A stretch of 51,136 bases of DNA. Source: Chromatiaceae bacterium (lineage in GTDB: Bacteria; Pseudomonadota; Gammaproteobacteria; Chromatiales; Chromatiaceae). Below, one piece after another: positions 35,349 through 45,246 of this stretch (its first letter is position 1; every line of letters begins with the position of its first letter). Position numbers and translations under genes: made by a program. The notes beneath the pieces were generated by a model. It had not been told where the DNA came from, did no database searches, and saw nothing but the letters and a program-made list of their open reading frames with translations. The DNA lies in NCBI GenBank assembly GCA_025458165.1, contig JALOTB010000046.1, positions 1-51,136 on the forward strand, given 5' to 3'.

Positions 35349-35801
35349 ATGAGAATCCAACCGTTCGTGAACGCGGGACTCCGCGTCCTCGCGTTGGCCG
35401 CGGCCGCCGGCGCGGTCCAGTTTGCGCTGGCGCACGGAAGCAAGCACACCCGCGCGCAGCTCCAGGCATTCGAGGCGGCTTTCATGGAGCAGGTGCGCAT
35501 CGGCGATCTGCTGTTCCATGGTGACCCGGAGACCGAAAAGCAGTTGGGTGTCAGCCTCTCGCAGACGGGAATGGCCTGTGCCATGTGCCACCCCTACGGC
35601 TCCGACACCCATCCCTACGAGTTCCCCAAGTGGCAGGAGCAGATGGGCGAGTTTGCAACCCTTAGGGACATGATCAACTGGTGCATCGAGAAGCCGAACC
35701 AGGGGACCAAAATCGACGGGGACTCCGAGGCGATGAAGGCACTGGAGGCCTACATCTACTGGTCGAACCGCGGCTCGTCGCTCGACCCCGGTAGGCACTG
35801 A
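35349..35801 (+). CDS. periplasmic monohaem cytochrome c
   Basis: A 150-residue protein with a signal peptide (about 1-28, ending ALA) and one haem site CAMCH at 77-81. WQEQMGEFATLRDMINWCIEKP and LEAYIYWSNRG form the helices typical of class I cytochromes similar to SoxX/thiosulfate-linked cytochromes; Met residues in the middle could be the sixth ligand. GGAGGAG lies eight bases before ATG 35349. Last gene of the three-gene module; the oxidase operon begins 264 bp downstream. Confidence 0.88.
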   Translation: MRIQPFVNAGLRVLALAAAAGAVQFALAHGSKHTRAQLQAFEAAFMEQVRIGDLLFHGDPETEKQLGVSLSQTGMACAMCHPYGSDTHPYEFPKWQEQMGEFATLRDMINWCIEKPNQGTKIDGDSEAMKALEAYIYWSNRGSSLDPGRH

Positions 35802-36065
35802 GCGGTCGCGCGCGGGGGAACGACCCCTCCGGAAGGTGCTGGCCTTCTCGCCCGCCCTGCCGGAGCGGAGTCGTCCGACCCCGGCAGCACGCGGGCCGGC
35901 CTCGACCTGATCCTCGACCACCAAGAAAGCGCGGACGCCGGCAGGATCTCCCGCCGCGCGCCGGGGAGGCCGAATACATCAGCATTTTCCTAGGGCATGA
36001 TCCGGCGGCGAGACGCCGGCATCGAACATCCCGCTTGCGTGATCCGTAGTTCTCTTCAGAAACCC

Positions 36066-37487
36066 ATGGCCGAAAGCATCCAGAGACCCGCCCGCGACCG
36101 GACTACGAAGCTCGACACCCTGGTGGACCGGCGCCTGGTTCGGCTGTGGCTGTATTGGGGGATGTTCTGGCTGATGTTCGCGCCCTCGGTGGGCGTGATC
36201 ATCTCGACCTACTTCAACTACCCGAACTACCTCGGCGACGCGCTGGAGCTGCAGTTCGGCCGGCTGCGCCCCCTGCACGTCAACGGCGTCATCTGGGGCG
36301 CCTTCTCGACCCTATTCATCGGTCTCTGCTACTACCTGGTGCCCCGTCTGTGTGGAGTGCGCGTGGCCGCTGAGCGCCTGGGCTACCCCCTCGCCTGGAT
36401 CTGGAATCTCGGTCTTGCGGCCGGCTTCGCCTCCCTTCCCCTGGGCTTCAATCAAGGGCTGGAGGCGGGCGAGCTGCCGTTCGTCGTGGACCTGATGATC
36501 CTCGCGGTCATCACCACCCTGGCCTGGCAGTTCATTCTCACCATCTCGCGCCGGGTCGATCCTGGGCTGTACGTCAGCGCCTGGTACCTGATCGCCGCCT
36601 TCGTGTGGAGCGTGCTCAACCTGGTGCTCGGCTCCCTGATCCTCCCCTTCTCCATCTCGGGCATCAACAGCGCCGCCTTCCACGGTCTGTTCATTCACTA
36701 CATCGTGGGCCTGTGGATCACCCCGGCGGGCTACGTACTGATCTACTACTTCCTGCCGGCCAGCGTGCAAAACCCCATCTATAGCCACAAGCTGTCCCTG
36801 GTGGGCTTCTGGTCCCTGGCCCTCTTCTATCCCTTCGTCGGCATCCACCACTACCTCTACAGCCCGATCGCCGACTGGGCCGAGACGCTCGCGATCATCA
36901 CCTCCATGCTGCTCATCGTCCCGGTGTGGACGGTGCTGCAGAACTTCTTCGGCACCATGGTGGGACGCTGGGACAGCTTCGGGCGCAACCTCACCGCCAA
37001 GTTCCTCATCGCCGGCTCTCTGCTCTACCTGGTGGGCTGCTTCCAAGGGTCCACGGAGGCCCTGCGCTCCGTCCAGCAGCCGACGCACTTCACCGATTTC
37101 GTCATCTCCCACTCCCACCTCACAGTCTTCGGCACCTTCGTGATCTGGGCCATCGCCGGGCTGATCTACGTCTGGCCGCGGCTCTTCGACCGCGAGGGTC
37201 TGTGGTCCTTCAAGCTCGCCAACTGGTCGTTCTGGCTCATCGTGCTCGGGATCAGCCTGATGGGCCTGGACCTCACGGCCATGGGACTACAGCAGGGGTT
37301 CATGTGGATGCGCGAGACCGAGTGGATGGACGCCATGACCGCGGTCCAGCCCTACTGGTTAGTGCGCACCTTCGCGGGAGTCATGATGGACGTGGGAATC
37401 TCACTGCTCGTGCTCAATCTGATGCTCACCGCGCTATCCGGCCGGGCGTCCCCTGCCCCGGCACGGGCGGCGGAGGGGGCCGCATGA
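36066..37487 (+). CDS. ccoN: cbb3-type cytochrome c oxidase subunit I
   Basis: A 473-residue integral membrane protein with about 12 spans. His71 in RLRPLHVNGVIWG is the low-spin haem ligand. His211 (FIHYIVGLW) and His261/His262 (FYPFVGIHHYLYSP) are the CuB ligands, and SHSHLTVFGTFV carries the haem b/b3 histidines. PIYSHKLSLVGFW and WTVLQNFFGTMVGRW are typical of one cbb3 subclade. It reduces O2 with high affinity. Start ATG 36066 (MAESIQRPAR) is preferred; the frame is open to 35997. The stop overlaps the next start (ATGA). Confidence 0.95.
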   Translation: MAESIQRPARDRTTKLDTLVDRRLVRLWLYWGMFWLMFAPSVGVIISTYFNYPNYLGDALELQFGRLRPLHVNGVIWGAFSTLFIGLCYYLVPRLCGVRVAAERLGYPLAWIWNLGLAAGFASLPLGFNQGLEAGELPFVVDLMILAVITTLAWQFILTISRRVDPGLYVSAWYLIAAFVWSVLNLVLGSLILPFSISGINSAAFHGLFIHYIVGLWITPAGYVLIYYFLPASVQNPIYSHKLSLVGFWSLALFYPFVGIHHYLYSPIADWAETLAIITSMLLIVPVWTVLQNFFGTMVGRWDSFGRNLTAKFLIAGSLLYLVGCFQGSTEALRSVQQPTHFTDFVISHSHLTVFGTFVIWAIAGLIYVWPRLFDREGLWSFKLANWSFWLIVLGISLMGLDLTAMGLQQGFMWMRETEWMDAMTAVQPYWLVRTFAGVMMDVGISLLVLNLMLTALSGRASPAPARAAEGAA

Positions 37488-39181
37488 ACGTCAAGACGAC
37501 CTTCCTGCTCGCCGGGGTCTTCTTCATCTCGCTCGCCCTCTTCGTCCAAGGCCTGCTGCCGGCCCTCCAGCCCCAGGCGAACTACGAGAAGGTGACCCGC
37601 GTGGTGCGCACGGACCTCGCCGAGCTCAAGTGGGTCGAGGCCGAGGCCACGGATTACAACGAGCTGGAGACGCTCGGCCGTGCGGTCTATATCCGCGAGG
37701 GCTGCTGGTACTGCCACTCCCAGTACATCCGGCCGGTGACGGGCGAGACCCGCCGCTGGGGGCCGGTGACCCAGTCGGGCGAGTACGCCTTCGACCTGCC
37801 CCACCTCTTCTCCACCCGGCGCATCGGTCCGGACCTCTCCCGGGTCGGCCTCAAGTACGGCGACGAGTGGCACCTGGCTCACTACTGGGACCCGCGCATG
37901 GTCGTGCCCGACTCGATCATGCCGCGCTTCTCGGGGCTGTTCGACGGTCCCTATGAGGACGTCGCCATCGTCACCGACGCCGAGGGCAACCGCACCCTGG
38001 AGCAAACCGAGGTCACCCGAGCCCTGTTCGACTTCGAGCACGGCGAGCCGCGGAAGCTCACCCCCAACGCCGAGGGCCTGCTCTTCGTCCCCGAGCGCGG
38101 GCTGTTGCCCGTCGTCTTCACCCCCCAGGACCAGTTCACCGGCGACACCGTCACCCTGGTGGCGATGACCCGGGAGCTCCAAGGCCTCATCGCCTACGTA
38201 CAGAAGCTGGGAATGAACCGGGGCAAATGGCGCGACCGTTTCGAGCCCCAGCTCGTAGCGGCAGCGGACATGTCCATCCCGGCGACCGAGGAGTGGCTCG
38301 CCCATGGCGAGCAGGTGTATCTGCGCCGCTGCGCCGGTTGTCACGGGGAGAAAGGCGACGGCAACGGACCGGCGGCCACCTTCATGCACCAGGTCCGCCC
38401 GCGGGACTTCCGCCTGGGGCTCTTCAAGTTCCGTCTCACCGAGTCCGGCGCCCTGCCCACCGACGGCGATCTGATGCGCACCCTCACCCGCGGCGTGCGG
38501 GGCACCGCCATGCCCACCTGGCACATGCTCCCGGACAAAGACCGCCTGGCGGTGATCCAGTACGTCAAGCTCGAGCTGGCGGTGGACCGGTCGTTCGACC
38601 CGGAGAATCCCTGGCGCTGGTTCGCGGAGCAGCCCCCCCCGCCCCCCTTGTACATCGGCGAGCCGCCCTCGCCTTCCCAGTCGCTGCTCGCGCAGGGCAA
38701 GGAGGTCTGGGAGCAGGCCAAGTGCTGGGAGTGCCACGGGCGCTCCGGCGAGGGCGACGGCGATAAGGCGGAGGGACTGGAGGACGACTGGGGCTTCCCC
38801 ATCCGTCCCGCCGATCTGACGCGGGGGCTGTACAAGTCCGGCCCGAATCCGGACGACATCTTCCGCACCATCAGCAACGGGCTGAACGGCACGCCAATGG
38901 CCTCCTTCAAGGACAGCTTCACCGAGGAGGAGCGCTGGGCCCTGTCCTACTACGTCCTGTCGCTGTCCGCCTACCGCGACCCGCTCAGCGGGGAGCGCCT
39001 GGCCCTCGGCACCGAGGACCGCCAGGCGCTCAACGACCCGGAGCTCAGGGCCGATACATCGGAGCTCGCCTACCGCCCGCAGCGCTCAACGAGCGAGCCG
39101 GCGCACTACGGCGGCGAGGCCTGGGCGGCCAAGCACGGGATCGAGATCCTAAATGCGGCCCAAGCCGGGACCGCCGAGTGA
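37484..39181 (+). CDS. ccoO: CcoO fused to two additional cytochrome c domains (tri-haem)
   Basis: A 565-residue protein. Residues 1-24 form the membrane anchor. The CcoO domain carries haem site CWYCHSQYIRPVTGE (74-78) and the usual RIGPDLSRVG. Two further class I cytochrome c domains follow: CAGCH at 283-287 and CWECH at 414-418. Normal CcoO is near 200-250 residues and monohaem, and the two extra haems normally belong to CcoP. The arrangement CcoO-cyt c-cyt c suggests the haem domains of CcoP moved onto CcoO, which would keep the electron entry path. A Pro-rich linker (QPPPPPPLYIGEPP) separates haems two and three. Confidence 0.9.
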   Translation: MNVKTTFLLAGVFFISLALFVQGLLPALQPQANYEKVTRVVRTDLAELKWVEAEATDYNELETLGRAVYIREGCWYCHSQYIRPVTGETRRWGPVTQSGEYAFDLPHLFSTRRIGPDLSRVGLKYGDEWHLAHYWDPRMVVPDSIMPRFSGLFDGPYEDVAIVTDAEGNRTLEQTEVTRALFDFEHGEPRKLTPNAEGLLFVPERGLLPVVFTPQDQFTGDTVTLVAMTRELQGLIAYVQKLGMNRGKWRDRFEPQLVAAADMSIPATEEWLAHGEQVYLRRCAGCHGEKGDGNGPAATFMHQVRPRDFRLGLFKFRLTESGALPTDGDLMRTLTRGVRGTAMPTWHMLPDKDRLAVIQYVKLELAVDRSFDPENPWRWFAEQPPPPPLYIGEPPSPSQSLLAQGKEVWEQAKCWECHGRSGEGDGDKAEGLEDDWGFPIRPADLTRGLYKSGPNPDDIFRTISNGLNGTPMASFKDSFTEEERWALSYYVLSLSAYRDPLSGERLALGTEDRQALNDPELRADTSELAYRPQRSTSEPAHYGGEAWAAKHGIEILNAAQAGTAE

Positions 39182-39197
39182 GGAGGAGGACCACGCC

Positions 39198-39359
39198 ATG
39201 GTCCAGATGACGCTGCTCCAGCTCCTGGTTGCCGCCTGTATGGGACTGGGCGCCCTCTGTCTGCTGCTATGGGCCTACTTCTCCGGCCATTACGACGACG
39301 TCGAGGGGCCCAAGTACCGCGCCTATTGGGCCGAGGTGATCGACGATGACGAACGCTGA
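39198..39359 (+). CDS. CcoS-like small cbb3 assembly protein
   Basis: A 53-residue protein: one membrane span (LLQLLVAACMGLGALCLLLWAYF) followed by SGHYDDVEGPKY and an acidic tail. The W-A-x-x-SG-x-[YF]-DD-x-E pattern after the span is that of CcoS, needed for haem and copper insertion in cbb3 oxidases. AGGAGGAGG stands upstream of ATG 39198. It follows ccoO by 16 bp and overlaps the next gene. Confidence 0.6.
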   Translation: MVQMTLLQLLVAACMGLGALCLLLWAYFSGHYDDVEGPKYRAYWAEVIDDDER

Positions 39360-39555
39360 GCACAAGAAGAAAGGGCTGCGCCAGCGCCGGCGCGAAGCCG
39401 CCGACGAGGTCGAGGAGTTCGCCCAGGGCGAGATTCGCACCCGCCGCGGCAAGATCAACGGCTGGCTGCTGGTGGTCTACCTGGTGCTCTTCCTCTGGGC
39501 CCTGTATTACGGTTTCGCCTATTGGGGTGGCCTGGGACCCGGGCTCGACTACTGA
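39346..39555 (+). CDS. CcoP membrane-anchor-like protein without haem domains
   Basis: A 69-residue protein with a very basic/acidic N-terminus (KKKGLRQRRREAADEVEEF), then RRGKINGWLLVVYLVLFLWALYYGF. This resembles the N-terminal cytoplasmic segment and membrane helix of CcoP, but it stops at GLGPGLDY, where the cytochrome domains should begin. With the tri-haem CcoO upstream, it appears that CcoP has been split: the anchor remains here while the haem domains sit on CcoO. The start overlaps the preceding gene by 14 bp, suggesting coupled translation. Confidence 0.65.
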   Translation: MTNAEHKKKGLRQRRREAADEVEEFAQGEIRTRRGKINGWLLVVYLVLFLWALYYGFAYWGGLGPGLDY

Positions 39556-39571
39556 TCCGAGGGCATACCCA

Positions 39572-39670
39572 ATGGCCGCGCGACTACTGCTGACCGTGTC
39601 CGTGCTCAATCTGCTCCTGTTGTTCTCGGAGCTCGCCTTCAACCTCGTCGGCACCGTCCTGTTCCCTTGA
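39572..39670 (+). CDS. very small membrane protein of the oxidase operon
   Basis: A 32-residue, almost entirely hydrophobic peptide (MAARLLLTVSVLNLLLLF then SELAFNLVGTVLFP), 16 bp after the preceding stop and 10 bp before the next start. GAGGG lies upstream of the ATG. It may be a CcoH/CcoM-like accessory single-span subunit. No family assigned. Confidence 0.5.
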   Translation: MAARLLLTVSVLNLLLLFSELAFNLVGTVLFP

Positions 39671-39680
39671 GGAGGGGGTC

Positions 39681-39845
39681 ATGAGCTGGTCTGAGCTCTG
39701 GGAGCGGCTGAGCTCCCTCGATCCGCAACACCCGCTGGACATGATCCGGACGATGTCGGCCAACGAGGCCATCGCCTTCGTGATCTTCCTGGTCTTCACG
39801 GTGGCCTTCTTCGTCTGGGTGGCCTATCTGGCGATCCGGCGGTAG
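39681..39845 (+). CDS. small single-span membrane protein of the oxidase operon
   Basis: A 54-residue protein starts at ATG 39681 with GGAGGGGG upstream. An amphipathic N-terminus (MSWSELWERLSSLDPQHPLD) precedes one span (AIAFVIFLVFTVAFFVWVAYLAI) and a terminal RR. It is the last gene of the tightly packed ccoN-ccoO series and a candidate accessory subunit of this oxidase type. Family unknown. Confidence 0.6.
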   Translation: MSWSELWERLSSLDPQHPLDMIRTMSANEAIAFVIFLVFTVAFFVWVAYLAIRR

Positions 39846-39928
39846 GCGCGCCTCCGCTCGCTGCGCACGGCGGGGCCTGTCGGAACCCGCCGGCGGGCGG
39901 CGGCCCGAAGCCCGGGCCGATTCGGCGG

Positions 39929-40216
39929 CTAGAAGCCGTAAAAGGTCTCGCCCAGATAGCGGGCGACCGCACGGATCTGATCCCGGTCCCAATCCACCTC
40001 GGCGGGACCGGCGGCGCATTGGCTGACCTGCGCCTCCAGCTCCGCCGTGTGGATCATGCGATCCGCTCGCGTGTACACAGAGGTGTCATGACAGCCCAGG
40101 CAGTGTTGATCGTGTAACGCCTTGCCTTGGGCGGGCACGCTTTCGGGCGCGCCCGCGGCGAGGGCGGGCACGAGCAGTGCCGCCGGGACAGTGAGGCGCG
40201 TAAGTGTAAGGAGCAT
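39929..40216 (-). CDS. small monohaem cytochrome c
   Basis: A 95-residue protein from ATG 40216, chosen for the GGAGG five bases upstream and for a proper signal peptide (MLLTLTRLTVPAALLVPALA); the longer frame is unlikely. The haem motif is CLGCH near residue 40, followed by TSVYTRADRMIHTAELEAQVSQC and a C-terminal helix AVARYLGETFYGF. Likely a periplasmic electron carrier for the oxidase, with which it is convergent. Confidence 0.85.
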   Translation of the reverse strand: MLLTLTRLTVPAALLVPALAAGAPESVPAQGKALHDQHCLGCHDTSVYTRADRMIHTAELEAQVSQCAAGPAEVDWDRDQIRAVARYLGETFYGF

Positions 40217-40399
40217 GAGCCCTCCTGCGGCCGAACGGGGTGTGGCAGCGCGCACACCCATCGCGATGCCGACCAGCTTGCAAGAAGGATGCGCGCGGGT
40301 CCTGCCCCGGCGCGGCTGGCGCGGCTCTTGCATGACCATTGAGCAACCGTCGCGGAACGAGACGGTACGCATTGATCAACCCAACCGGAGGAGAAACAG

Positions 40400-40822
40400 A
40401 TGCAACTGCGAGAGATCATGACCAAGAGCTTTCAGGTGATCGACCACCGCGAGAGCGTACGCCGCGCCGCAGAGCTCATGCGGGACCTCGACGTCGGCAT
40501 CCTGCCGGTGGTGGAAGAGAACCAGCTAGTGGGCACAGTCACCGATCGTGACATCACGGTGCGGGCAACCGCCGCGGGGTCGGCACCCGAGGAGACGACT
40601 GTCGCGGGCGTCATGAGCCGGGGCGTGCTCTTCGGCTACGAGGACGAGGACGCCGAGGACGCCGCCGCCACCATGGAGCAAAAGCAGGTCCGGCGCCTGC
40701 TCGTGCTGGATCACGGCGAGCATTGCGTCGGGATCGTCTCGATCGGCGATCTGGCCGTTCGCGGACGGGACCCGTCCCTCTCGGCCGAAGTCCTCGAGAG
40801 GGTCTCCGAACCGGGCTCGTAA
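40400..40822 (+). CDS. two-CBS-domain protein
   Basis: A 140-residue protein starts at ATG 40400 with GGAGG upstream (CGGAGGAGAAACAG). The first CBS domain is MQLREIMTKSFQVID...VGILPVVEENQLVGTVTDRDITVR, the second VAGVMSRGVLFGYE...RRLLVLDHGEHCVGIVSIGDLAVRG. It is the second stand-alone CBS pair in the window (the other is at 12914-13351). Probably an adenylate-sensing regulator. Divergent from the small cytochrome c gene. Confidence 0.88.
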   Translation: MQLREIMTKSFQVIDHRESVRRAAELMRDLDVGILPVVEENQLVGTVTDRDITVRATAAGSAPEETTVAGVMSRGVLFGYEDEDAEDAAATMEQKQVRRLLVLDHGEHCVGIVSIGDLAVRGRDPSLSAEVLERVSEPGS

Positions 40823-40840
40823 CGGCAGCGAGGTAGCAAC

Positions 40841-41074
40841 ATGGACCTTAATGCACTGAATTTCCTTGTTCTCCTAAATGCCCTGCTGTCAGTCGGCATC
40901 CTGGCGCTCGGACTGCGACCCAAGGTCTTTCGGCAGCGCCGCCACTGGGGGGCGCTGGACGAGCGCGGGCAGGGCAGACCCGCCGAGCGGCGGTGGTGCA
41001 CCGAACGTCCGACCCGGGCCTCCTTGCCCGGGCGCTGCCAAACCTCAGCGGGGCAGGAAGCCCCACCACCTTGA
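40841..41074 (+). CDS. possible small membrane protein
   Basis: A 77-residue frame starts at ATG 40841, 18 bp after the CBS gene. The first 30 residues (LNALNFLVLLNALLSVGILALGL) form a clear membrane helix, with unusually AT-rich codons compared with neighbours. After residue 40 the sequence becomes Arg/Pro-rich and looks non-coding, so the true gene may have lost its 3' part. Unknown function. Confidence 0.35.
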   Translation: MDLNALNFLVLLNALLSVGILALGLRPKVFRQRRHWGALDERGQGRPAERRWCTERPTRASLPGRCQTSAGQEAPPP

Positions 41075-41173
41075 GGAGGCGCACCGGCGGCGGGGAGACC
41101 GCGCTCCTCGGGCGCGGTGCTGGTCGTTGGCGGCGAAGGCGAATGATCGGCCGCCCCCGAGGTGCTAGAGGTG

Positions 41174-41731
41174 CTAGGGGCGGGGCGAGCGGAATGGCGT
41201 CATCCTCCGCAGCACCCCGTCCCTCAAGAGCCAGGCGTGACGCAGGGCCGCCGCCACGTGCAGCGCGATCAGTGCAATGAGCAGTAAGCCACCGCTCGCG
41301 TGCATGACCCAGATCAGGCCCTGCAGCCGCTCGCTTTTCGCAATCGCAGCGGGAAGCTCGGCCCCGAAGAACGGAACCGGCTGGCCGTGCGCGCTCACCA
41401 GCAGATAACCGCCGATCGGCATCCCGATGAGCAGGATGTAGAACAGCCAGTGGTTCGCTCGTGCCAAGGTCTTCTGCCACGGCTTGAGGGTATCCGGAAG
41501 GGTGGGAACTGGGTTCGCCAGCCTCCACAGCAGCCGCAAGACCATCAGGGTCAGGATGCTGAGACCGAGCGTGGTGTGCAGCGGAAAGAGCTGCCCCCAG
41601 AGGGGGTCCCCGGACGGCAGACCCGCGAGCAGAAAGCCCAGACCGAGCTGGGTCAGCACGGCGAGCGCCACGAGCCAGTGCAGCGTCTGCGTCACGGCGC
41701 CCCAGCGCTGATCGGTGTTTCGAATCTGCAT
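41174..41731 (-). CDS. cytochrome b561
   Basis: A 185-residue protein from ATG 41731, with GGAGG five bases upstream. Four spans carry the haem-ligand histidines: QTLHWLVALAVL, LFPLHTTLGLSIL, ANHWLFYILLIGMPIGGYLL and MHASGGLLLIALIALHVAAALRH. This is the prokaryotic b561 family, which takes electrons from the quinol pool, often in superoxide detoxification. No partner peptide lies adjacent. Confidence 0.92.
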   Translation of the reverse strand: MQIRNTDQRWGAVTQTLHWLVALAVLTQLGLGFLLAGLPSGDPLWGQLFPLHTTLGLSILTLMVLRLLWRLANPVPTLPDTLKPWQKTLARANHWLFYILLIGMPIGGYLLVSAHGQPVPFFGAELPAAIAKSERLQGLIWVMHASGGLLLIALIALHVAAALRHAWLLRDGVLRRMTPFRSPRP

Positions 41732-41905
41732 AATCGCCTCCGATAAGGTGGATCTACTCCGGGGGAGGAGCGTCCGTCCGGATTCCTCCCGCACGCGCCA
41801 AGACCCCTTCGACTACGACATCGCCGCGCTGCTCGCGGGCCGCCTGACGGGTCCGCCCGGACGGCGAGTCCCCCGCAGCAAGCGGATTCGGCCCGGTGCG
41901 GCCGT

Positions 41906-42073
41906 TCATACCGGCGGTCTGCGCCCGCCCAGGACCAAGAAGAAGACGGCGAGCACGAGACCGACAACGAAGAGGATCCAGGCGATGTTCACTGCCGCTC
42001 CCGCAATACCGGAGAAGCCGAGCAGCCCGGCGACGATGGCGATGATGAAGAAGATTGCGGCCCAGCCGATCAT
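41906..42073 (-). CDS. DUF1328 small membrane protein
   Basis: A 55-residue, two-span protein (MIGWAAIFFIIAIVAGLLGF...AVNIAWILFVVGLVLAVFFLVLGG). It is a standard DUF1328/YtjA-type protein with unknown function, often stress-induced. Start ATG 42073 has GAGGAGG seven bases upstream; the 60-residue version starting six codons earlier is less likely. Confidence 0.9.
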   Translation of the reverse strand: MIGWAAIFFIIAIVAGLLGFSGIAGAAVNIAWILFVVGLVLAVFFLVLGGRRPPV

Positions 42074-42547
42074 GGCGTCCCTCCTCAATGGTTGAGAATC
42101 GGGTGATTGCGCGGCGCGGTCCAGGCGATCACCGATTGCTTGGCGTCGGATGGCCCGCTCAGCCGGGCCTCCGGCACGCGGGATGTCGCGGCCCTTGGCG
42201 CGCCGTCTGCCATCGGCCCAGCAGAAAGCAGGCCAGCTCTCGGCCCGCGCGTCGGAGCAGCGTGCGGCGTCGACTGTATCCGTGGCGCCTAGGGGCCGGC
42301 GGGGAGCCGTTTACAGGTGTGTTTTGACCCGCTGACGGCTCAAAACCACCGGCCCCCCCAGGGCGAGCCCTGAGGATCCGCGGCGGCGACCGGCGCCGCC
42401 CCGCCGGCGGCAAGGTACGTCTCTTGCTAACTCAATCGGCAGACGGCGTCTCTTACACCTCCCGGCCACCGATGGGGTCGGGAGACGATGCGCCGAGGAC
42501 GGGCCGGAACGGACGCCAACCACCGGACTCACGCGAGGTCGATCGCC
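42074..42547. other. intergenic region, no supported gene
   Basis: This is 474 bp between the divergent DUF1328 and lipoprotein genes. One 7-bp inverted repeat (GTTTTGA at 42321-42327, TCAAAAC at 42340-42346) stands out against the GC-rich background and could be an operator or a weak hairpin. Nothing else recognised. Confidence 0.4.
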
Positions 42548-42781
42548 ATGCCACGCATCATTGGCCTTACGGCCGCAGCCGTGCTCCTAGCGACGGCGGG
42601 CCTCTCTGCCTGCACCACCCGCGAGGTCGCAACCGGCGCCGTGGTGGGCGGCGCCGCCTACGAGTATTCCAACAAGCGCGCCATGGATGAGTTACGGGAG
42701 GACTACGAGAAGGGGCGCATCACCGGCGAGGAATACGACCGGCGCAAGCGGGAGATCGAGGGACGTTCGCTGGTCTATTGA
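42548..42781 (+). CDS. small lipoprotein with SHOCT-like tail
   Basis: A 77-residue protein. The signal sequence ends in the lipobox LSAC (Cys22 would be lipidated). A Gly-rich segment (TGAVVGGAAYEYSNKRAMD) is followed by ELREDYEKGRITGEEYDRRKREIEGR, which has the short-C-terminal (SHOCT) pattern L-x-x-x-Y-x-x-G-x-I-T-x-x-E-Y/F-x-x-x-K. Probably membrane-anchored in the periplasm. Unknown role. Confidence 0.85.
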   Translation: MPRIIGLTAAAVLLATAGLSACTTREVATGAVVGGAAYEYSNKRAMDELREDYEKGRITGEEYDRRKREIEGRSLVY

Positions 42782-43034
42782 CCGCCGCCCTGTGGGCAGT
42801 GGATCGCTGCGGCAGGGGGAACTGAATTCATCGGCTATCCCGGCGGAAAAAATCGGCACGAGACCAGAGAACGCCATCTCCCGGTTGCGTCATGTTCAGT
42901 CGCACAAGCCACCGAGAACCACAGCCTGTGCTGCCCCGCGCGGGAAATGCTGGACGGTGTTCGGTGGGCCCTGCCGCCGATCAGCCCGACGGCACAGCCA
43001 CGGCGCCGCCCGATTCGGGAGCGGCCAGAACAGG

Positions 43035-43392
43035 ATGGAGATCGAGCTATTCGGGTGGAGCCTGCATTTCTCCTATTTGCGGGATCTCCTGCTCGCGTAC
43101 CTGCTGGCCATCCGGATCGCCCGCGCGGGTCCTCTACGGTCTGATGACGGGGATCGGAGTCATCGGGGGCGGAGCCACCGTCATGGAAGGGGGCACGGCC
43201 CACAGCACCGCGACGGCCGCCACGATCTGGAGCACTGGGGCCATCGGCGCCACCCCAGCGTTCCACCGCTATGAGATCACCGTCTTGAACACCTTCCTGA
43301 CCCTGCTCGTGTTCGAGCCAATCAAAGGATTGATCGACAACAGGCACAGTGGCGGCAGCACGCGCAACGGCCCAGACGAGGACGGCAGGTAA
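43035..43392 (+). pseudogene. MgtC-family membrane protein, internal deletion with frameshift
   Basis: From ATG 43035 one frame gives MEIELFGWSLHFSYLRDL then LLAYLLAIRIARAG. One base out of frame, starting at about 43121, the sequence continues ARVLYGLMTGIGVIGGGATV, TATAATIWSTGAIGAT and [20 protein letters not shown] to TAA 43390. Intact MgtC-like proteins have roughly 45 more residues between these parts (the GxxRexRxRxAGLRT segment), which is missing. The gene is thus a deletion derivative; the frame change at the junction makes it non-functional. Confidence 0.7.
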
Positions 43393-43604
43393 AGCGCCGG
43401 CTGGCCGCGCCGCGGGAGGCGTGGGTCAAGCGGGCGACCCAATGCAACCGCCCTCGGGCTCGGTGCACCCAGCGCCCGCCCTTGGCGCGGTGCTTGCTCC
43501 ATCGAACACGAAAGCGGCCATGGGCTCAGCTCCCCCGGCTCACAGGCGACCGCGAGCGACATGACGCCGGGCCAAGGGCGATACGCGGACAAGGAGAACG
43601 AGCG

Positions 43605-45197
<1,593 letters not shown>

Positions 45198-45246
45198 GGC
45201 GAGCCCCAACCCGCTCGGTTCACCGCACGACGGGCGGGCGACGCGC

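Noticed and set aside
42321..42346. GTTTTGA/TCAAAAC inverted repeat as a terminator
   Set aside because: It lies between divergent genes where no transcript should end, and the arms are only 7 bp; an operator is possible but unsupported.
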